A stretch of 8,874 nt of DNA from positions 1-8,874 of the forward strand of contig JAPJRA010000107.1 of assembly GCA_030824835.1 (NCBI GenBank), written 5' to 3'. The DNA is from Geminicoccaceae bacterium. Lineage in GTDB: Bacteria > Pseudomonadota > Alphaproteobacteria > Geminicoccales > Geminicoccaceae. The notes under the pieces were generated by a model, which had not been told where the DNA came from, ran no database searches, and saw only the letters and a list, made by a program, of their open reading frames with translations. Both the position numbers and the translations under genes were made by a program. Of this stretch, positions 6,103 through 8,874 are shown piece after piece. How positions within the stretch are numbered: the first letter of the stretch is position 1; every line of letters begins with the position of its first letter.

Positions 6103-6224
6103 GCCCAATTCCCCGTACTGTACGCCACAAGCTTACTCGCGCTTCGGTGTCACAGTGCCTGCGGTGCAGCAAGAGGGAAGTAGATCGCCAGCGCGCTGTC
6201 GGCGTCGACGTTACTTTCACAGCA

Positions 6225-6257
6225 CAGCCCCGCCGACGGCAAAGCGCGGCGGGGCTG
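6225..6257. repeat. Perfect 11-bp GC-rich inverted repeat
   Basis: CAGCCCCGCCG (6225-6235) and CGGCGGGGCTG (6247-6257) pair perfectly around an 11-nt loop that can itself add two inner pairs. Neither strand has a T-run after it. It could be a non-canonical terminator, part of a structured leader, or the end of a transcript that I cannot see. Confidence 0.5.
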
Positions 6258-6305
6258 CTGAGGCGCCTAGAAACGCCAACGGGACCACTGTCCCAACTTT
6301 TCGAC

Positions 6306-6320
6306 CGATCGAATCGATCG
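6306..6320. promoter_or_regulatory. 15-bp near-palindrome, possible operator
   Basis: CGATCGAATCGATCG reads almost the same on both strands, differing only at the central base. Symmetric sites of this length often bind dimeric regulators. The position in the divergent region between cupin and ATP-grasp genes fits an operator, but the regulator is unknown and CGATCG is common in GC-rich genomes. Confidence 0.3.
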
Positions 6321-6390
6321 TGATAACTCTATGGATTTGTCTGATGGATGACCCGGCTACGACGATTGCGCCGGAGCCTCTCTTGGATCA

Positions 6391-6421
6391 TGACCCCTAA
6401 AGGGTCAGAACCTGACCAGGT
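6391..6421. repeat. TGACC-containing inverted repeats
   Basis: TGACCC (6391-6396) pairs with GGGTCA (6402-6407) around 5 nt, and ACCTG (6410-6414) pairs with CAGGT (6417-6421) across 2 nt immediately after. Both share the half-site TGACC/GGTCA, and a further ATGACCC occurs near 6348. A short symmetric half-site repeated with close spacing suggests a protein-binding site rather than RNA structure; this is inference. Confidence 0.35.
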
Positions 6422-6470
6422 GGTTCCATGTCGTTGCCGACCTTTCCGGCTGGATTCGACCAAACCATAA

Positions 6471-6537
6471 GAGTAACCACCGATCCGACACTGAATCGGA
6501 TGTGGTCAGCAGCACTGATCTCACTTGCTGGTTACTC
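6471..6537 (+). promoter_or_regulatory. Nested stem-loop array, candidate structured leader element
   Basis: GAGTAACCA (6471-6479) is the exact reverse complement of TGGTTACTC (6529-6537), closing a 49-nt interior. Inside are ATCCGA/TCGGAT (6483-6488 with 6496-6501) and CAGCA/TGCTG (6507-6511 with 6526-6530). CCAC (6477-6480) can instead pair with GTGG (6502-6505), extending the first inner hairpin at the expense of the outer stem, so two folds compete. This resembles a multi-branch regulatory RNA, 184 nt before the ATP-grasp start. It matches no riboswitch class I can recall by sequence. Confidence 0.4.
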
Positions 6538-6707
6538 CACGGAACGATCATTGCGCGCTGGATTCCTGTTGTCAACCTGCATCGGCGATTCTTGACCGGA
6601 CGGACCGCCGGGACGTCGCCGCGTTGCGGCAGAAATGGCAACTTGCCCGACAGCCGCGACCGGCGTATTCCGGTTTCAAGGGTGATCGTCGGCCATGGAT
6701 AGGAAGC

Positions 6708-6723
6708 AAGGAGAAAAAAAGTG
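6708..6723 (+). promoter_or_regulatory. Strong ribosome binding site deciding a GTG start
   Basis: AAGGAG at 6708-6713 is followed by a run of seven As and then GTG at 6721. The in-frame codon at 6700-6702 is TAG, and no other start codon lies between it and 6721, so GTG 6721 is the only usable N-terminal start. The conserved-looking N-terminal domain needs it. Confidence 0.85.
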
Positions 6724-8175
6724 GCACCAGCTTCACACAAACTGACAAGTCTGACAGAAATTTTTACTTTCTTTCGGACCAACCAGACGCCGATTTATTT
6801 CGTAACACCGGCACCCTACAATCTTCTTGGAATAGATCAGTGGGTAGGCAATTTTCAGTATATTACATATTTTGATAGCTTTGACGGCTACCATCCGCGC
6901 TGCATTACACCCACCGAGACTGGGTCGCGCGAGTTCAAGTCGATGGAGGACGTCGGCAACTATCTTCTCGGCCATAAGGAGACGGCCGATCTGGTCAAGG
7001 CGCAGGGCGGCAAGGGCAAGGCGCTGCTGATCATGTTCGACGAGACCAGCGAGAAACTGGTCGAGGAGTTGGGTCTGGAGATGGCGCTGCCACCGGCCAA
7101 GCTGCGCACCCACATCGATTCCAAGATTGTCACCACCAAGCTCGGCAACGATGCCGGGGTGCCCAGCGTCCCCAACGCTCTTGGCCGGGCCTCGAGCTTC
7201 GCCGAGCTGCGCGCCTTCGCCGAGGCCAACAATCTCGGTGACCACTTGGTGGTGCAGACGCCCTACGGCGATTCGGGGCGGACCACGTTCTTCGTCCGGA
7301 CCGAGGCCGATTGGGACAAGTACGCCGATCGCATCGTCGGCGAGGAACTCAAGGTGATGCGGTACGTCAACCACATGCCGGGAACGGTCGAGGGTTGCGC
7401 GACCCGCCACGGCACGCTGGTCGGGCCGATCATGACGGACATCACCGGCTTTGCCGAGGTGACGCCCTACAAGGGCGGCTGGTGCGGCAACGACGCCTCG
7501 CCCAAGGTGCTCCCGCCCGAGGTCCAGGAGCGGGTGCGCGCCATGGTCCAAAAGCTCGGCGACCGGCTGTGGCAGGAAGGTTATAAGGGAGTCTTCTGCT
7601 GCGACTTCCTGATCGACACCGACACGGACGACATCTGGCTGGGTGAGATCAATCCCCGTATCAGCGGCGCCTCGCCGCCGACCAACCTGATCACCATGAC
7701 CTATGGCGGCTGCCCGCTGTTCCTGTTCCACCTGCTCGAGTACATGGACGTCGACTGGGAGCTCGATCTGGCTGCCGTGCAGGCGCGCTGGGCCGACTAC
7801 GACACCTGGAGCCAGCTGATCCTCAAGCAGACCGAGGACAAGGTCGAGCTGATCACCGCGGCGCCGACCTCCGGCATCTGGCGGATGAACAATGACGGCA
7901 ATGTCAGCTTCGTGCGCCGTGCCGTTCAGATCACCAGCGTCGCCGACGAGCAGGAGGCCTTCTATCTGCGGGTCTACGGGGTCGGGCAGTACCGGTATCA
8001 TGGTGCCGATCTCGGGATCCTGATCACCCGAGGGCGCCTGCAGACCGACGACCGCAAGCTGACCGACCGCGCCAAGCTGTGGAATGCCGGGATCAAGGCC
8101 CAGTTCGCCGGCGTGCCGCCGGCACCGGCCGCCCAGGTGATCCCGGTCGAGGCGCAATGGATGAAGATGTTCTGA
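6721..8175 (+). CDS. ATP-grasp domain protein (biotin carboxylase-like ligase), function unknown
   Basis: The 484-residue cytosolic protein has the order expected of an ATP-grasp enzyme: a pre-ATP-grasp domain (1-130, with TPIYFVTPAPYNLLGIDQW), a lid-entry Lys in HIDSKIVTTKLGNDAGVP (131-148), a glycine-rich loop VVQTPYGDSGRTTFFV (177-192), a substrate-facing segment EVTPYKGGWCGNDASP (246-261), and the Mg-ATP motif LGEINPRISGAS (307-318) with Glu309 and Asn311. About 160 further residues form a C-terminal domain I do not recognise. ATP-grasp enzymes join a carboxylate to an amine or thiol through an acyl phosphate. It has no biotin-carrier domain and I see no biotin-carrier partner, so true biotin carboxylase activity is unlikely although automated pipelines may use that name. 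It is followed 130 nt later by a nitrilase-type gene. The first 60 codons are AT-rich (78 of 180 bases G or C) unlike the rest. Confidence 0.85.
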   Translation: MAPASHKLTSLTEIFTFFRTNQTPIYFVTPAPYNLLGIDQWVGNFQYITYFDSFDGYHPRCITPTETGSREFKSMEDVGNYLLGHKETADLVKAQGGKGKALLIMFDETSEKLVEELGLEMALPPAKLRTHIDSKIVTTKLGNDAGVPSVPNALGRASSFAELRAFAEANNLGDHLVVQTPYGDSGRTTFFVRTEADWDKYADRIVGEELKVMRYVNHMPGTVEGCATRHGTLVGPIMTDITGFAEVTPYKGGWCGNDASPKVLPPEVQERVRAMVQKLGDRLWQEGYKGVFCCDFLIDTDTDDIWLGEINPRISGASPPTNLITMTYGGCPLFLFHLLEYMDVDWELDLAAVQARWADYDTWSQLILKQTEDKVELITAAPTSGIWRMNNDGNVSFVRRAVQITSVADEQEAFYLRVYGVGQYRYHGADLGILITRGRLQTDDRKLTDRAKLWNAGIKAQFAGVPPAPAAQVIPVEAQWMKMF

Positions 8176-8237
8176 GGTTGACGCGGCCCGCGGTGCGGCC
8201 AGCTACGATTGCATGGCAGGCAGGGGAACGTCGCCGG

Positions 8238-8261
8238 GCGGTGGGGGTTGATCTCCACCGC
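8238..8261 (+). repeat. Hairpin between the ATP-grasp and nitrilase genes
   Basis: GCGGTGG (8238-8244) pairs with CCACCGC (8255-8261) around a 10-nt loop, in the 130-nt gap between the two genes. No T-run follows, so read-through is expected. It could protect or attenuate the downstream message; this is positional inference only. Confidence 0.35.
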
Positions 8262-8305
8262 GGCCGGTGCCTAATTTCCTCGGCCAACCCTGGCAGGAGT
8301 AGTCG

Positions 8306-8874
8306 ATGACACCTTTTGCGATCGCCGGCGTGCAGCTGTTCGTCAGCCACGGCGACAATCTCGAGGCCATGCGCCACCGGCTTCGCCTGCTGAACCACCT
8401 CTACCCCTGGGTGCAGATGGTGGTGTTCAGCGAGCTGTGCGTGTTCGGCCCCGGCCTCGCCAGGGCGCAGCGCCTGCCCGGCCCGGCCGAGGAGCAGCTG
8501 TGCGCGATGGCGGCCGAGTTCGGGGTGTGGCTGATCCCGGGCTCGCTCTACGAGAACCGTGACGGCCGCATCTACAACACCACCCCGGTCATCGACCCGC
8601 AGGGCAACGTCATCGCCCGCTACCGCAAGATGTTCCCCTTCCTGCCGCTCGAGGAGGGGGTGACCCCCGGCAGCGAGTTCTGCGTCTTCGACGTGCCGGA
8701 GGCCGGGCGGTTCGCGGTCCTCAACTGCTACGACATCTGGTTCCCCGAGACGATGCGCACGGTGACCGCGATGGGGGCCGAGGTCATCCTGCACCCGGTG
8801 ATGACCCACACCATCGACCGCGACGTCGACATCAACGTCGCCAAGGCCAGTGCCGCCATCTTCCAGGCCTACAT
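8306..8874 (+). CDS. Nitrilase superfamily (carbon-nitrogen hydrolase) protein, partial
   Basis: The frame from ATG 8306 is open to the window edge, giving the first 189 residues; the C-terminus is missing. AGGAG (8295-8299) precedes the ATG by 6 nt. My translation shows the nitrilase catalytic triad in order: Glu43 in VVFSELCVFG, Lys108 in RYRKMFPF, and Cys141 in LNCYDIWFPE, with the accessory Glu region LEEGVTPG (115-122). The core also has VWLIPGSLYE (74-83) and YNTTPVIDPQGNVIARYRK (90-108). Members hydrolyse nitriles or amides, or transfer acyl groups, through a thioester on the Cys. The C-Y-D-x-W-F-P-E form is typical of amidase-type branches rather than true nitrilases, but the substrate is not known. 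It is probably co-transcribed with the ATP-grasp gene. No signal peptide, so cytosolic. Confidence 0.9.
   Translation, partial: MTPFAIAGVQLFVSHGDNLEAMRHRLRLLNHLYPWVQMVVFSELCVFGPGLARAQRLPGPAEEQLCAMAAEFGVWLIPGSLYENRDGRIYNTTPVIDPQGNVIARYRKMFPFLPLEEGVTPGSEFCVFDVPEAGRFAVLNCYDIWFPETMRTVTAMGAEVILHPVMTHTIDRDVDINVAKASAAIFQAY

Larger units (their letters stand above)
6103..6720. other. Long divergent intergenic region with several inverted repeats
   Basis: These 618 nt separate the divergent cupin and ATP-grasp genes, by far the longest non-coding stretch here. I find no credible gene: the open frames present lack ribosome sites and family resemblance. The stretch holds a GC-rich hairpin at 6225-6257, a near-palindrome at 6306-6320 (CGATCGAATCGATCG), TGACC-containing repeats at 6391-6421 and a nested stem-loop array at 6471-6537, each listed separately. 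No strong sigma-70 or sigma-54 promoter is visible by eye. Most of it could be the 5' leader of the ATP-grasp operon, the promoter region of both genes, or hold an unrecognised small RNA. Confidence 0.55.

Noticed and set aside
6089..6400. A 103-codon plus-strand frame upstream of the ATP-grasp gene
   Set aside because: Begins inside the cupin coding region antisense to it, without a ribosome site or family resemblance.
6643..6655. Possible sigma-54 promoter (TGGCAACTTGC) before the ATP-grasp gene
   Set aside because: The distance between the GG and GC elements is too short for a sigma-54 site.
6405..6782. A 125-codon minus-strand frame covering the leader and start of the ATP-grasp gene
   Set aside because: It overlaps the Shine-Dalgarno and N-terminus of a well supported gene on the other strand and has no recognisable domain.
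6733..8157. A 474-codon open frame on the minus strand
   Set aside because: It lies wholly antisense to the ATP-grasp gene, whose motifs are intact. Long antisense frames are expected opposite GC-rich genes, and its residues match no family.
6721..8175. Biotin carboxylase subunit of an acyl-CoA carboxylase
   Set aside because: The overall ATP-grasp pattern fits, but the chain has no biotin-carrier domain, no carboxyltransferase or carrier gene is visible beside it, and the next gene is a C-N hydrolase.
8093..8809. A 238-codon open frame on the minus strand
   Set aside because: Antisense to the nitrilase gene, which has a clear triad and ribosome site. The product is His-, Ala- and Arg-rich with no recognisable motif.

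Overview
The window is GC-rich, gene-dense chromosomal DNA. It most resembles an alphaproteobacterium, and I infer a Rhodospirillales-like lineage. The reasons are the BolA and short XRE regulator sequences, a short Ppx/GppA phosphatase overlapping rlmE, and a CDGSH protein paired with a small lipoprotein of a type I associate with this class. No rRNA, tRNA, CRISPR array, insertion sequence or prophage gene was seen. The genus cannot be fixed from the sequence alone.

Layout. 1-186: 5' part of bolA (minus strand), cut by the window edge. 187-566: AT-richer divergent intergenic region with a hairpin just upstream of bolA. 567-1013: XRE-family regulator. 1224-2066: fumarylacetoacetate hydrolase family enzyme. 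2074-2102: perfect 12-bp inverted repeat between convergent genes. 2850-2108 (minus): tandem CDGSH iron-sulfur protein, then a small lipoprotein, coupled by an ATGA overlap. 3027-4732: Ppx/GppA phosphatase and rlmE, also coupled by an ATGA overlap. 5527-4739 (minus): exported GH114-type glycosidase, convergent with rlmE. 6102-5737 (minus): stand-alone ManC-C-terminal-like cupin. 6103-6720: long non-coding stretch rich in inverted repeats. 6721-8175: ATP-grasp ligase-like protein. 8306-8874: 5' part of a nitrilase-superfamily hydrolase, cut by the window edge.

How the genes work together. Most of the left and centre is housekeeping: BolA (iron-sulfur or stress), Ppx/GppA (polyphosphate or (p)ppGpp) with RlmE (23S rRNA methylation), and the CDGSH protein. 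The right end differs. An ATP-grasp enzyme and a C-N hydrolase lie on the same strand, behind a structured leader of about 600 nt with a textbook Shine-Dalgarno. This is the best candidate for an uncharacterised small-molecule system: an ATP-dependent bond-forming enzyme next to an enzyme that cleaves or transfers amides or nitriles. Its substrate cannot be read from the sequence, and the operon continues beyond the window. The first 180 nt of the ATP-grasp gene are markedly AT-richer (43% GC by hand count) than the rest of the gene.
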